Assembly: GCA_016714785.1 (NCBI GenBank)
Contig: JADKCC010000010.1
Span: forward strand, 124,001 to 188,000
Source of the DNA: Saprospiraceae bacterium
Lineage (GTDB): Bacteria; Bacteroidota; Bacteroidia; Chitinophagales; Saprospiraceae
Reading direction: 5' to 3'
Length of the DNA: 64,000 nucleotides
Shown here one piece after another: positions 17,753 to 26,587 of this stretch. Positions within the stretch are counted from its first letter, which is position 1. Each line of letters begins with the position of its first letter. The position numbers and the translations under genes are program-made. The notes below the pieces were generated by a model that had not been told where the DNA came from, ran no database searches, and saw only the letters and a list, made by a program, of their open reading frames with translations.

Positions 17753-19159
17753 TTACCACACCATCTTCCCAAAATCATTTTTTAGTACTAATTTTGTGAT
17801 ATCAATCAAGTCATCATTTCCCATTGTGGAGTGATATTCTTTTGTTCTAGAACGTAAGTCAAGGAGTATTTTTTGCAGTTCTTGAAAAGCAAGATCGCCA
17901 ATTTTGAACAATGCTATATGATACATCCACGGGATAGAAGGTGTATAATTAGCACTTTCGCTGTAAAGGTCATCCTTTTCTTTAAGTTTGTATGTGGTGT
18001 AATTTTTTATTATCCCTGGGAAATTTCCACTCACTAACATTGCTTTAAAGTAAGCTGTAAAAAACAAATGCCATCTGTGGTCAAATATTTCTTTTTTATA
18101 TGCAGTTAGAAATACAAAGGCATGATTTTCAGCTTGTTTTGCTTTTTTAAGATCTATTAAAGCAAAGATCATAAAAGCTGTATGGCCGATTTTACTATGG
18201 AAATTTGGTGATTCTTTCGCAACGGTTTGGGATGATTTTAGTATGTCGTAGGCTTCTGTTGGTTTTTTGGAGCGAAGCAAGATAGCCACTAAATTATTGA
18301 CATAATAAAGATAATCATTATTGATTTCTTTGATAGATAGATAACCGTAATAGGTAGCTTTTTCCAAGTTCTGGAAGGAAGAATGATATAACAAGTATTG
18401 ACTGTAAAAATTGACCAAAATCCTTCGTGAATAAAAATGTCCACTTTTAATCATCTTGTCAAAATATTCAAACTTGTCTTCCAAGATATCATAAGAACGT
18501 TTGTTGTGTGCTATAAAAACAATCCTTATCCAAGCCAATAATCGATTATATCCATCTAAAGTTTCATTGTAAAAAATGGATTTAAGCCAAGGATACCAAT
18601 CATTCTGTGTATCCTTTTTATGGATGTAATGATTGATGATTTCATTGGTAGCATCGTGGAGTTTGTCATTGACAAGCTTTGAATATTCGTAATCTGTCCT
18701 GTATTTATGGATAAAATGATGTACGATTTCAAAATCTTTATATCTCAGTCTGATCTGCAAATAATGCCGATACACTCTCGAAATATCATAGAGTTTTATA
18801 AAATTAAAATGTGACGAATCAGAAGATTTTAAGATCTTGATGAGTTCCTTCTCATCTTCTTTGGTAATAGCATCTGTCATGATAAGCTTTTCCCAAACTA
18901 ATAATTTTTCTAATGTTTTGTCAACGTCGAGAGAGTCAAGTAGTTTGATACACCAATTTTTAATATAGCTATATTTCCTTTTATCAATGGCATCATTGTA
19001 CGACGCATAATCAGTGATCAATGTAGCATTGAAAATCATTGTATCTACAATGCTGTTTTTTTCGGCATCTTCAAATTTTTTGTATTCCAATAGGAAATTT
19101 GCATCATGTGGTAGAATACATGAAGCAAATGATGAAAATTTATTTAAACGTGCCTTCAA
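17753..19159 (-). CDS. helical-repeat (TPR-like) protein, unknown function
   Basis: I do not recognise a family for this 468-residue protein. It has no signal peptide, is rich in Lys, Tyr, Phe and Leu, and appears almost wholly alpha-helical. Repeated helical hairpins of 30-40 residues are visible, for example YGYLSIKEINNDYLYYVNNLVAILL-like segments around 280-300 and KKAKQAENHAFVFLTAYKKE around 345-360. This is the look of degenerate tetratricopeptide repeats, suggesting a scaffold or interaction protein. The broken gene at the right end of the window (62966 onwards) has a similar helical-repeat composition and may be a distant relative. There are no obvious operon partners. Confidence 0.6.
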   Translation of the reverse strand: MKARLNKFSSFASCILPHDANFLLEYKKFEDAEKNSIVDTMIFNATLITDYASYNDAIDKRKYSYIKNWCIKLLDSLDVDKTLEKLLVWEKLIMTDAITKEDEKELIKILKSSDSSHFNFIKLYDISRVYRHYLQIRLRYKDFEIVHHFIHKYRTDYEYSKLVNDKLHDATNEIINHYIHKKDTQNDWYPWLKSIFYNETLDGYNRLLAWIRIVFIAHNKRSYDILEDKFEYFDKMIKSGHFYSRRILVNFYSQYLLYHSSFQNLEKATYYGYLSIKEINNDYLYYVNNLVAILLRSKKPTEAYDILKSSQTVAKESPNFHSKIGHTAFMIFALIDLKKAKQAENHAFVFLTAYKKEIFDHRWHLFFTAYFKAMLVSGNFPGIIKNYTTYKLKEKDDLYSESANYTPSIPWMYHIALFKIGDLAFQELQKILLDLRSRTKEYHSTMGNDDLIDITKLVLKNDFGKMVW

Positions 19160-19276
19160 TTTTTAACTATGTTGAATTGTTAAATTACTTGATTTGCGAA
19201 TCTGTTAAAGTAAGATGCTCTGAAAATCATATTGTAGGTATATAGTCTCAAAAAAATACTATTCATCAAAATATAT

Positions 19277-20020
19277 TTATAATGTAATGCCTCCATCGAC
19301 ACTGATAGTGGTACCATTTATATAGTCTGCTTGATCAGAAGCTAGAAATGCGTAAATATTGGCGATGTCTTCAGGTTTGCCCAATCGATTAAGTGGTACT
19401 TTTTCACTCATTTTGGCAAGCACTGCTTCAGGCATCGCTTGCACCATTTCTGTCAAGATAAATCCGGGAGCTACTGCATTGACATTGATACCTTTTCTAC
19501 CTAATTCTTTTGCCCAAGTTTGTGTCATAGCTATAACACCTGCTTTTGTAGCTGCATAATTTGTCTGTCCAAAATTGCCATATAAGCCTACAACTGAAGA
19601 CGCATTCATGATACGACCATAGCCATTGGTAACCATGTGCGGTGCTACAGCTTTTGTGCATAAAAATACTCCAGTAAGATTGATATCAATGACCTGATTC
19701 CATTGCTCTGTTGTCATTTTTAGCAAGGATGAATCTTTAGTGATACCTGCATTATTCACAAGGATGTCAATTTTACCGAAATCATTGATGACTTTTATTA
19801 CAGTTTCGTTTATTTGTGTTTCATCAGCTGTATTTACCTTGTAGAAGGAGATATTATTCCCTTCCTTATTTAGATTATTTTCTAGTTCTTGTCCTCTTTC
19901 TTCGTTGATATCCCACACAGCTACTTTTGCTCCTTCAGCCACAAATTTTAAAACCGTAGCTTTACCTATTCCAGCAGATCCACCTGTGACTATAGCAACT
20001 TTTCCTTCCAATGATTTCAT
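19277..20020 (-). CDS. fabG: 3-oxoacyl-ACP reductase FabG-type (short-chain dehydrogenase)
   Basis: This classical short-chain dehydrogenase reduces 3-oxoacyl-ACP or -CoA with NAD(P)H. The 247 residues show the nucleotide-binding TGGSAGIGKATV at 12-23, NNAGITKDSSLLKM with the conserved Asn, the catalytic Ser in NASSVVGLYG, and YAATKAG with the Tyr-x-x-x-Lys pair. The VAPGFILTEM and final SVDGGITL segments are those of FabG and PhaB enzymes. It diverges from the symporter/KAS III-like/ligase run at 20285. It could be the housekeeping FabG or a dedicated 3-oxoacyl-CoA reductase serving that cluster. A TAnnTTTG element lies about 40 bases upstream. Confidence 0.88.
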   Translation of the reverse strand: MKSLEGKVAIVTGGSAGIGKATVLKFVAEGAKVAVWDINEERGQELENNLNKEGNNISFYKVNTADETQINETVIKVINDFGKIDILVNNAGITKDSSLLKMTTEQWNQVIDINLTGVFLCTKAVAPHMVTNGYGRIMNASSVVGLYGNFGQTNYAATKAGVIAMTQTWAKELGRKGINVNAVAPGFILTEMVQAMPEAVLAKMSEKVPLNRLGKPEDIANIYAFLASDQADYINGTTISVDGGITL

Positions 20021-20059
20021 GGTTCAATGATTTATTGTTAAATTATTACGTTTCAACGG

Positions 20060-20067
20060 CAAAAATA
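20060..20067 (-). promoter_or_regulatory. putative -7 promoter element of fabG
   Basis: TATTTTTG on the minus strand matches TAnnTTTG, 40 bases before the fabG start. Confidence 0.42.
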
Positions 20068-20284
20068 GGTAGGTTTAATGATTACTCATTATATTATTTA
20101 GGAAATGTAAATAATGCTTAATTATAGTCGCATTAGCCTACTGTATTATAATAGGCAGATATACAGTGTATTAAGTAATTTTAGTCTATAAAGTCATATT
20201 GATTATTAATATTTATTATTGGTATGCATATCAATTAAACATAGATATTAGCATCGTTATTGGTGTAACATAAACAAATTATTA

Positions 20285-21778
20285 ATGAATTTTTCACAAG
20301 CCACACTTCTTATAATTGGTATTTATATGTGCATTACTTTGTATATCGTATATAAAGGAGCTCAGAAAACCAAAAATATAAAAGAATTTGCTCTTGGTAG
20401 CGGATTTTCTCCTACTGTAGTCGGCTTGTCTTTGGCAGCTAGTATCACAAGTGCCGCGACATTTATTATCAATCCTGGTTTTGTTGCGCTATATGGTTGG
20501 AGTGCATTTTTGGCTATGTCTGTTGTGCTGCCCTTTGGACTTTTTATTTCTTTGATCGTGCTGAGTAAAAGTTTCAGAAAATATGGCAGTAGCATCAAGG
20601 CTTTAAGCCTTGCGCAATGGGTAGGCAAACGTTATGGCAGTCCATTTTTTTCCATTTTAATGGCATTTTTTTCTTTACTGTTGTTGACATTTATTGTATT
20701 AATATGTGTTGGGTTGACTAAAGTGATTGCTAGTGCAGTTGGAGCAGATGAGTTGATCGTTTTGGTAAGTTTAGTGATTTTTGTTTTTGGCTATACGATG
20801 TTTGGTGGTGCCAATTCTATGGTATATACCAATGCGATTCAAGCGATATTGATGATCATTGTGGCCATCATTTTAATTACATCTGGTTTTGGTCATTTTA
20901 GTGATGGAATAAATGCTTTTTGGTCAAAACTAGATGCGTTAGATCCAAATATGTCTTCTTCCTTTAATGCTAGCAGTCCACTTTTCCGAGATTGGTTTGA
21001 AGTGATTGTGTGCAACTTTATAGTAGGTATAGCCATTGTTTGTCAGCCCCACATCATCACTAGATCTCTAATGCTTAAAACTGATGAAGATGTCAACAAA
21101 TATCTCACTGTAGCCATCGTCGTAGAGACATTATTCTTTTTTGTACTTTTTGCAGGATTTTATGCGAGATTGATGTTTCCAGATCTGATGGTTGATGGTG
21201 TTCCCATGAAAATGGACGGCATTCTATCTACTTATGTAGTCAAACAGTTTTCTGTTGGGGTAGGTATTGTGGTCGTTTTAGGCTTAATTGCAGCAGGTTT
21301 ATCCACTTTAGAAGGCATTGTTCAGTCTCTTTCTACTACGATAACTAATGATATAATTGCTCCCTTTGCGAAAATAAAGGAAGATTCATCAAGCCGTTCC
21401 ATAATTAATAAATTTGTCATTTTAGTATTGGGCGTTTTGGCAATCATAATTAGTTACAACCAATTGATCAATCCGAATCTAAGTGTGGGAATCTTAGCCC
21501 AAAATGGTGTTTATGCCTTTTTCTCCGCAGCTTTTGTACCCGTATTATTCGGAATATTTATCAAAGATACACCCAAACAAGCAGCCATCGGAGCTTCGAT
21601 AACCGCCATAGTGGTACATTTCAGCGTGTATTATGGGCAATTGACAATTTATACAACAGGTGCCATTAGAAATCCAGCTGTGGCAGCAACTTTGGCTATT
21701 GTATCAGCAGTTTTGGTCGGATTGATACTCTTTTCCATCTATAGAAGCAAACAAAAAATAAAAATAAACCAAATCTAA
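20285..21778 (+). CDS. sodium:solute symporter (SSS family), carboxylate-type candidate
   Basis: A 497-residue inner-membrane protein with about 13 hydrophobic segments. SSS-family features include KNIKEFALGSGFSPTVVGLSLAAS near 30-53, the FGYTMFGGANSMVYTNAIQAILMI signature near 180 and CQPHIITRSLMLKTDEDV near 258. The N-terminus resembles the sodium/pantothenate and monocarboxylate branches (NPGFVALYGWSAF). The substrate is not certain. The gene opens a tightly spaced run: the KAS III-like gene starts 10 bases after its stop, and an acyl-CoA ligase follows. An organic acid that is then activated with CoA is the natural guess. Confidence 0.85.
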   Translation: MNFSQATLLIIGIYMCITLYIVYKGAQKTKNIKEFALGSGFSPTVVGLSLAASITSAATFIINPGFVALYGWSAFLAMSVVLPFGLFISLIVLSKSFRKYGSSIKALSLAQWVGKRYGSPFFSILMAFFSLLLLTFIVLICVGLTKVIASAVGADELIVLVSLVIFVFGYTMFGGANSMVYTNAIQAILMIIVAIILITSGFGHFSDGINAFWSKLDALDPNMSSSFNASSPLFRDWFEVIVCNFIVGIAIVCQPHIITRSLMLKTDEDVNKYLTVAIVVETLFFFVLFAGFYARLMFPDLMVDGVPMKMDGILSTYVVKQFSVGVGIVVVLGLIAAGLSTLEGIVQSLSTTITNDIIAPFAKIKEDSSSRSIINKFVILVLGVLAIIISYNQLINPNLSVGILAQNGVYAFFSAAFVPVLFGIFIKDTPKQAAIGASITAIVVHFSVYYGQLTIYTTGAIRNPAVAATLAIVSAVLVGLILFSIYRSKQKIKINQI

Positions 21779-21788
21779 ATAAGAAATA

Positions 21789-22805
21789 GTGAAGACAGAA
21801 TTCCCATCGTCACATACGCGAAGAAATGCCACCATTTTATCTACAGGTTCGTACGTCCCCGAGAGAGTTGTCCCCAATTCATATTTTAATGAATTACTGG
21901 GCGAAGATGTTGATACTTGGCTCAAACAACATGTACAAATTTACGAAAGAAGATGGTGTAGTGAAAACGAAAGTACCGCTGATTTGGTCGAAAAAGCTTG
22001 TCAAATAGCGCTCAAAAATGCAAATATAAAGGCAGAAAACATTGACTTACTCATAGTTGCTACAGATACACCTGAGTATATTTCGCCTTCTACGGCATCG
22101 GTCATACAAGATAGGATGAAACTTGTCAATGCAGGGACATTTGACATTAATACCGCTTGTGCTGGATTTGTGACAGGCCTAGATGTCGCAACCAAATACA
22201 TACAATCAGACAACCAATACAATCATGTCCTTGTGGTGGGTGCTTACACGATGAGTAAATATCTCAATCTTCAGGATAAAAAAACAGTGACTTTATTTGC
22301 TGATGGAGCAGGTGCTGTGATAGTTGGATTGGCAAAAAATGATGAAGGTTTCCTTCAGAGCAAATTGGCAACCAAAGGTGAATTTAATGGTTGGATGGGA
22401 ATATATGCTGGTGCAAGCCACGAACCTGTGACCCACGAAGCCATCGAAAATCATGACCATCAACTCAAATTTGTCCAAAAAATACCGACGCATATCAATC
22501 CTGAAGTTTGGAGCAAAATGATACAAGATCTATGTGAGAAAGAAAACATAACGCCCAATGATGTCGATCATTACTTTTTAACCCAAATCAATATAAATTC
22601 GATATTCCAAACGATGGATTTGCTTGGTGTAGATAGGTCAAAGGCAGCCACCATCATGCATTATTATGGTTATACAGGTTCGGCTTGTATCCCTATGGCA
22701 TTGGACGAATGGATGAAAAAAGGAAAGATCAAAAGCGGTGATATCATTTGTTTTATGGGTTCAGGTGGAGGATTGGCATTTGGAGCTTCATTGTTTAAAA
22801 TGTAA
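21789..22805 (+). CDS. KAS III-like (FabH-family) acyltransferase lacking catalytic His and Asn
   Basis: This 338-residue thiolase-fold protein can be aligned with FabH throughout. The active-site Cys is present at about residue 124 (NTACAGF), and the C-terminus (GDIICFMGSGGGLAFGASL) is typical. FabH uses Cys-His-Asn. Here the PHQAN motif is replaced by LTQIN (Thr at about 265) and the HGNTSAA motif by YGYTGSA (Tyr at about 295). Decarboxylative condensation should therefore be lost or altered. Acyl transfer or hydrolysis through the Cys is more likely; this is inference. The start is GTG at 21789, 10 bases after the symporter, and an acyl-CoA ligase follows at once. Confidence 0.85.
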   Translation: MKTEFPSSHTRRNATILSTGSYVPERVVPNSYFNELLGEDVDTWLKQHVQIYERRWCSENESTADLVEKACQIALKNANIKAENIDLLIVATDTPEYISPSTASVIQDRMKLVNAGTFDINTACAGFVTGLDVATKYIQSDNQYNHVLVVGAYTMSKYLNLQDKKTVTLFADGAGAVIVGLAKNDEGFLQSKLATKGEFNGWMGIYAGASHEPVTHEAIENHDHQLKFVQKIPTHINPEVWSKMIQDLCEKENITPNDVDHYFLTQININSIFQTMDLLGVDRSKAATIMHYYGYTGSACIPMALDEWMKKGKIKSGDIICFMGSGGGLAFGASLFKM

Positions 22806-22811
22806 TTGATT

Positions 22812-24293
22812 ATGGATATTTGGCAACAAGATTGGATTTCTAAATGGGCACTTTATAGTCCCAATAAAATTGCTATTCAAGAGCACGAAAGTGGCAAAGA
22901 GATCACCTATAAATCTTTGAATGATTGTGCCAATGGAATAGCCCAATATTTAAATTCAGAATACAATATTGTCAAGGGCGATAGGGTAGCAGTACTTGCA
23001 GAATATGATATCGAATATGTAGCCCTTTTTTCGGCAGCACAGAAAGCTGGTTTTATCATTGTGCCTATCAACTATAGATTGGCACAAGCAGAAGTAATTG
23101 ATATCGTTAATGATGCTGCTCCAAAACTTATTTTGACCCAAAAGAAATATGAACATTTGGTAAGTCAAGATTTTGCAAATATCAATCAAGACTATGCTAT
23201 TCTGACCACAATAGATGGTAACGAAATCAATACAATTACACAAGTAGAAGACGACGATCCTATTTTTATCATTTATACGTCAGGCACTACAGGCAAGCCC
23301 AAGGGTGTGAAATATACCCACAAAATGTTGTTATGGAATAGTATCAATACAGCACTTTCTCTCAAACTGAATGCAGAGAGCCGCACCGTAAATGTGATGC
23401 CACCCTTTCATACAGGTGGTTGGAATGTATTATTGACCCCTTTTCTACACCACGGAGGATTCGTCAGCATGTGCAATAAATTTGATGCCGAAAAAGTATT
23501 ACAAACCATTGCTTCATTAAGATGCAATATCTTCATGGGCGTCCCTACAATGTTGGGAATGATGGCCAATGAAAAAAGCTTCGAAAGTAGTGATTTATCT
23601 TGTTTGGATTATATCATCGTTGGTGGAGAATCCATGCCTATACCATTGATAGAAAGATATGCAACAAAAGGTGTAGCCATCAGACAAGGATACGGCATGA
23701 CAGAAGTTGGGCCTAATTTGACATCACTACATCAAGATGACGCCATAAATAAAAAAGGAAGTATCGGTCGCCCAAATTTTTATGTCCAACATCGCATCAT
23801 CAATGAAAATGGTCACGATTGTCAAGCTAATGAAGCAGGAGAATTATGGCTTCGTGGACCAATGGTGACGCCAGGATATTGGCATAATGATATGGCAACA
23901 AAAGATGCTTTTTCTACAGATGGCGAATGGTTCAAAACTGGTGATATTGTCATAGAAGATGAAGATAAATATCTCTACATAGTTGACCGACTAAAAAACA
24001 TGTTCATCAGTGGTGCCGAAAATGTTTACCCTGCAGAAATCGAAAAAGTATTGAGACAACTGTCTGATATTCAGGAGTGTGCTGTCATAGGTGTAAAAGA
24101 TGAAAAGTGGGGAGAAGTAGGAAAAGCTTTCATCGTAAAGTCGGCAGATTCTTTAATGTCTGATGAAGAAATAAGGGGTTTTTGTATCAGTAAGTTGGCA
24201 AAATACAAGGTGCCGAAATACATAACATTTATCGCCGCATTGCCAAAAACTGATAGTGGCAAAATAGATAGGAAATCTTTAAAATTTTTATAA
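22812..24293 (+). CDS. acyl-CoA synthetase (AMP-dependent ligase, ANL family)
   Basis: The enzyme activates a carboxylic acid with ATP and then forms the CoA thioester. The roughly 493 residues carry the P-loop-like FIIYTSGTTGKPKGVKYTH, the A5 motif YGMTEVGPN, the A7/A8 region TGDIVIEDEDKYLYIVDRLKNMFISGAENVYP and the A10 lysine in LPKTDSGKIDRKSL. The chain-length preference is not readable, but the overall form is that of medium/long-chain or aromatic acid ligases. ATG at 22812 is chosen over the TTG at 22806, since it lies 6 bases after the preceding stop and gives a normal N-terminus. It probably supplies or uses acyl groups together with the KAS III-like protein. Confidence 0.88.
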   Translation: MDIWQQDWISKWALYSPNKIAIQEHESGKEITYKSLNDCANGIAQYLNSEYNIVKGDRVAVLAEYDIEYVALFSAAQKAGFIIVPINYRLAQAEVIDIVNDAAPKLILTQKKYEHLVSQDFANINQDYAILTTIDGNEINTITQVEDDDPIFIIYTSGTTGKPKGVKYTHKMLLWNSINTALSLKLNAESRTVNVMPPFHTGGWNVLLTPFLHHGGFVSMCNKFDAEKVLQTIASLRCNIFMGVPTMLGMMANEKSFESSDLSCLDYIIVGGESMPIPLIERYATKGVAIRQGYGMTEVGPNLTSLHQDDAINKKGSIGRPNFYVQHRIINENGHDCQANEAGELWLRGPMVTPGYWHNDMATKDAFSTDGEWFKTGDIVIEDEDKYLYIVDRLKNMFISGAENVYPAEIEKVLRQLSDIQECAVIGVKDEKWGEVGKAFIVKSADSLMSDEEIRGFCISKLAKYKVPKYITFIAALPKTDSGKIDRKSLKFL

Positions 24294-24323
24294 AACTTTT
24301 TTTAAATCATTAAAATTCATAAA

Positions 24324-24876
24324 ATGAAATCATTAAAATTATTCGGATTCATGATGCTGTTTGCATCGATTATTATGGTAAGTTGTGGAAAGGAAGATGA
24401 CAAAGCGACTTGTACCGATGGTATCAAAAACCAAGACGAAACTGACATCGATTGTGGCGGTGTTTGTACGCTTGTCTTGTTGAGTTAAGGACAAGGCAAA
24501 TGGAAGTCTTTTCCTGTAGCTCGATTATAGCCAATTTTGTTGATTCAATTATTGCAGAGTTTAAAACAAATAATACCTATTCAGTAAATCAATGGAAGGA
24601 TGGTACGAAAACAGTGTTAATTGGTACTTATACTCAAACAAAATCTTCTGTAGGTTCTATTTACACTATCAAACTTAACCAATCATCTCCTACTGCATTG
24701 ACTGCAGAAGGAATTTTGAAGTTGCAGCTGATAAATTGAGTATGAAATATGAAGTAGCTCAAACTGAGCCTTCTATCCCAAATGTAACACCGCCAACTCC
24801 AGCAGGTGGATTCGGTAGTACTTCAGGTGGTGCTTTTGGCCAATTAAACATCCAAAATTACGTTAGTGTAAAATAA
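24324..24876 (+). pseudogene. small lipoprotein with CxDGIxNxxE Cys motif (frame-disrupted)
   Basis: The first frame gives a lipoprotein signal (FASIIMVSCGKED, lipobox Cys at about 21), then CTDGIKNQDETDIDCGG, a short Cys-containing motif common just after the anchor in Bacteroidota surface lipoproteins. The frame ends early at 24488. The protein continues in other frames: KWKSFPVA, then IIANFVDSIIAEFKTN and VNQWKDGTKTVLIGTYTQ, and finally KLSMKYEVAQTEPSIPN to the stop at 24876. At least three indels are needed, one of them in the T-run at 24714-24717. The repaired product would be about 185 residues. It may be a sequence-error victim rather than a true pseudogene. Its function is unknown. 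Confidence 0.65.
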
Positions 24877-24896
24877 AATTGTGGCTTTAATAAAAG

Positions 24897-24927
24897 ACGT
24901 GGAAAGGAGTTTGGTCTCCTTTCCCGT
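24897..24927 (+). terminator. hairpin between lipoprotein and barrel genes
   Basis: A perfect 9-bp stem (GGAAAGGAG / CTCCTTTCC, 6-base loop) can extend by three pairs over one bulged T and is followed by TTTT. It could end or attenuate transcription before the barrel gene at 24962. Confidence 0.6.
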
Positions 24928-24961
24928 TTTGAATAGTTGTTTTTACAAAAATATTTTCAGC

Positions 24962-26536
24962 ATGTTTAGAAACATCATTTTTTCAATTATCCTGGTTTTA
25001 CCTTGTTTGCTTGCAGCTCAAGAATCTGGTAGCGATGGCTTCAAAGGTTTTGACAAAACATTACCAACCAAAGCCAATCGTCAACTGCAAGCTTATGTGT
25101 ATTTTTATCAGCAAAATGTAGCTATGAATATGGCACCTGAAAATGATTTTCTCAAAGGACAAATCGTAGGAAGACTCTTCGGAGCCAATACGACCACAAC
25201 ATCTAAAGACTTCAAAGCCCGATATGCTGAGCAGCGAGCCATTCCTTTTTTTATATACACACCAAGTATTTTTGATGGAAAAGCCACCTTGAGAGCATCT
25301 TTTGAGATAGACTGGACATGGGGCGATGTCGCTTATGGCACAGGTGGAAACTTCGGTTCGGCAATCTCCGCTGATCAAGTCAACCTACAAACCCAAAACC
25401 TAGAAGTGGAGTTTGTTCCAGCTAAGTACTGGACTATCAATGTAGGTTTGCAAAGAATGTTTGACTCACCACATGATTTGTATCGCACTTTTTTTGATAA
25501 ATTTACTACAACAGGTTACAGGCTTGCCTACTTCGGTACAGACGGTGTAGGTATCAGCGTGCGAAAACAAACAGACAACAAAAAACTAAAAGCTGGATTC
25601 TATAAATTGTATGAAAATAACGTAGAATTAAATGATGATGTGACTCTTTTTGAACTCAATCAACAAGTCACAGTATCACCCAAATGGAATGTTGGTGCTT
25701 CTGTTTATTATATCAGAGACAACTCATCAGGCAAAGGTGGTGTCAGTATTCTTGGTCAAGGTTATGGTAGCCAATTGACGACGTATAATGGGGCTTTCCG
25801 TTTTCCCATAGGCGCAGATCCCTACAAATCTGATGTATTTTGGTTGGGAACTTATTTTTCGAGAAATGAAGAGATGATGCTTGATCGATGGTTTATGTCA
25901 GGATTTGTCAATTATAATATTGGAGCTATCAGACAAAAAGCAGCTGGTAGTGAGACCTACACCAAAACCGTTTCCATTGGTGGTATTGCAGCCAATCTTC
26001 GTGCAGGTTATCGTTATGGACAGACCACAGGTGATGCCATCACAGGCGATGTTATTTTCACAAGTGGCGATGATAATGGTATAGCAGATAAAAAATATAG
26101 TGGTGTCATGACTGCCAATACATGGGGAAGTCCAGGTGGTATTTTTATAGGTCATGGTGGTTATATTCTATTTCCTCATGGCAATGTTGTCAATCGTTTT
26201 GTAGCTGCTGTTACGGACATTTCCAATATGGGATACGGCATTGCAGGTGGTACAGTCAATTTTTCGCGCGATTTGATTCCCAATAAACTCCACTCTAAAA
26301 TAGGTGGTGCCACAGGATTTTCTACCATTGCTCCTAATGGTGGCGGCATCTTTATGGGTTGGGAAGCCAATGCAAAAGTTGGGTACGATTTTGGTGCATT
26401 CTTGACCGTAGAAGCACATGGAGCGTATATGGGTTTGGGCGATTTTTATGATAGTACATTGACCAATGGCGGAGTCGCCGAGAGACCAATAGACCCATGG
26501 TTGGGTTTTGTATGTCTCAAATGGTTGATATTCTAA
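24962..26536 (+). CDS. outer-membrane beta-barrel (porin-like) protein
   Basis: The roughly 524-residue protein has a signal peptide (about 1-19, LPCLLAAQ) and then many amphipathic strands with aromatic girdle residues (LQAYVYFYQQNVAM, ATLRASFEIDWTWGD, WNVGASVYYIRDNSSG). It ends in an aromatic strand (WLGFVCLKWLIF), all typical of an outer-membrane barrel of alginate-export or porin type. There is no TonB plug, so it is probably a passive channel. ATG at 24962 is chosen because it places the signal peptide at the N-terminus; the frame is open further upstream without a plausible start. A hydrolase gene follows closely. It could admit the substrate used by the cluster. Confidence 0.75.
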   Translation: MFRNIIFSIILVLPCLLAAQESGSDGFKGFDKTLPTKANRQLQAYVYFYQQNVAMNMAPENDFLKGQIVGRLFGANTTTTSKDFKARYAEQRAIPFFIYTPSIFDGKATLRASFEIDWTWGDVAYGTGGNFGSAISADQVNLQTQNLEVEFVPAKYWTINVGLQRMFDSPHDLYRTFFDKFTTTGYRLAYFGTDGVGISVRKQTDNKKLKAGFYKLYENNVELNDDVTLFELNQQVTVSPKWNVGASVYYIRDNSSGKGGVSILGQGYGSQLTTYNGAFRFPIGADPYKSDVFWLGTYFSRNEEMMLDRWFMSGFVNYNIGAIRQKAAGSETYTKTVSIGGIAANLRAGYRYGQTTGDAITGDVIFTSGDDNGIADKKYSGVMTANTWGSPGGIFIGHGGYILFPHGNVVNRFVAAVTDISNMGYGIAGGTVNFSRDLIPNKLHSKIGGATGFSTIAPNGGGIFMGWEANAKVGYDFGAFLTVEAHGAYMGLGDFYDSTLTNGGVAERPIDPWLGFVCLKWLIF

Positions 26537-26587
26537 ATTTTGCAAAACAGTAATTTATTTTCATATTTAAAGATCAAATTCAAAAAC

